A stretch of 5,563 bases of DNA from Chitinophagales bacterium (GTDB lineage: Bacteria > Bacteroidota > Bacteroidia > Chitinophagales > UBA2359), in contig JAHDDA010000185.1 in NCBI GenBank assembly GCA_020629595.1, forward strand, positions 1-5,563. The letters run 5' to 3'. A program made the translations under genes and the position numbers. Position 1 is the first letter of the stretch. Each line of letters opens with the position of its first letter. This document shows, piece after piece, positions 5,543-5,563 of the stretch. The notes beneath the pieces were generated by a model, which did no database searches, was not told the origin of the DNA, and saw nothing but the letters and a program-made list of their open reading frames with translations.

Positions 5543-5563
5543 ACTGTACAGACCTAGCATTGC
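5543..5563. repeat. Palindromic GCATTGC element, right copy (cut by the window edge)
   Basis: The last 18 bases, gtacagacctagcattgc, are the reverse complement of the right arm of the palindrome at 460-476 apart from one inserted T and one substitution at the centre. Read directly, gacctagcattgc also matches gacgtagcattgc at 454-466 with a single difference, as expected if both belong to one palindromic family. Only the left arm and centre are inside the window. It lies about 107 bases after the large secreted protein. Confidence 0.45.

Noticed and set aside
451..5563. Idea that the block 486-5436 is a composite transposon or defence island
   Set aside because: No transposase, integrase, recombinase or nuclease is present, and short palindromes of this kind are often scattered between flavobacterial genes. 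Kept only as a question about the repeats.

Overview
The window looks like chromosomal DNA from a marine or freshwater Flavobacteriia-type member of the Bacteroidota. The evidence is AT-rich DNA, A-rich gene leaders without a Shine-Dalgarno sequence, a TTG/TAnnTTTG-type promoter candidate, signal peptides ending in FAQ or YGQ, and a large Ser/Thr/Asn/Cys-rich secreted protein with Ig-like modules of the gliding/type IX secretion kind. Genus cannot be fixed from the sequence alone.

Layout. (1) Positions 1-266, minus strand: the first 88 codons of a CusA/CzcA-type heavy-metal RND efflux pump, running off the left edge. (2) 267-485: a divergent intergenic region with an 8-bp-periodic TGAGA repeat that can fold back on itself, a promoter candidate reading right, and a palindromic GCATTGC element. 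(3) 486/516-1535, plus strand: a secreted or periplasmic protein of unknown function. (4) 1536-1648: intergenic, holding the first copy of a 94-bp element with a terminator-like hairpin. (5) 1649-3289, plus strand: aidB, an acyl-CoA dehydrogenase-family flavoprotein, full length. (6) 3290-3561: intergenic, holding the second copy of the 94-bp element. (7) 3562-5436, plus strand: a cysteine-rich, multi-module secreted protein that ends abruptly, with no recognisable C-terminal sorting domain. (8) 5437-5563: non-coding tail with fragments resembling the 94-bp element and, at the very edge, a second GCATTGC palindrome arm.

The genes do not form an obvious pathway. The three plus-strand genes are separated by gaps of 113 and 272 bp with terminator-like hairpins, so they probably belong to separate transcription units. 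What links them is non-coding: the same 94-bp element (80 of 94 positions identical, ungapped) lies before aidB and before the large secreted protein, and related palindromes lie near both ends of the three-gene block. No CRISPR array, tRNA, rRNA, transposase or convincing new enzymatic system was seen. The most interesting material is the repeated intergenic element and the modular secreted protein with its truncated end.
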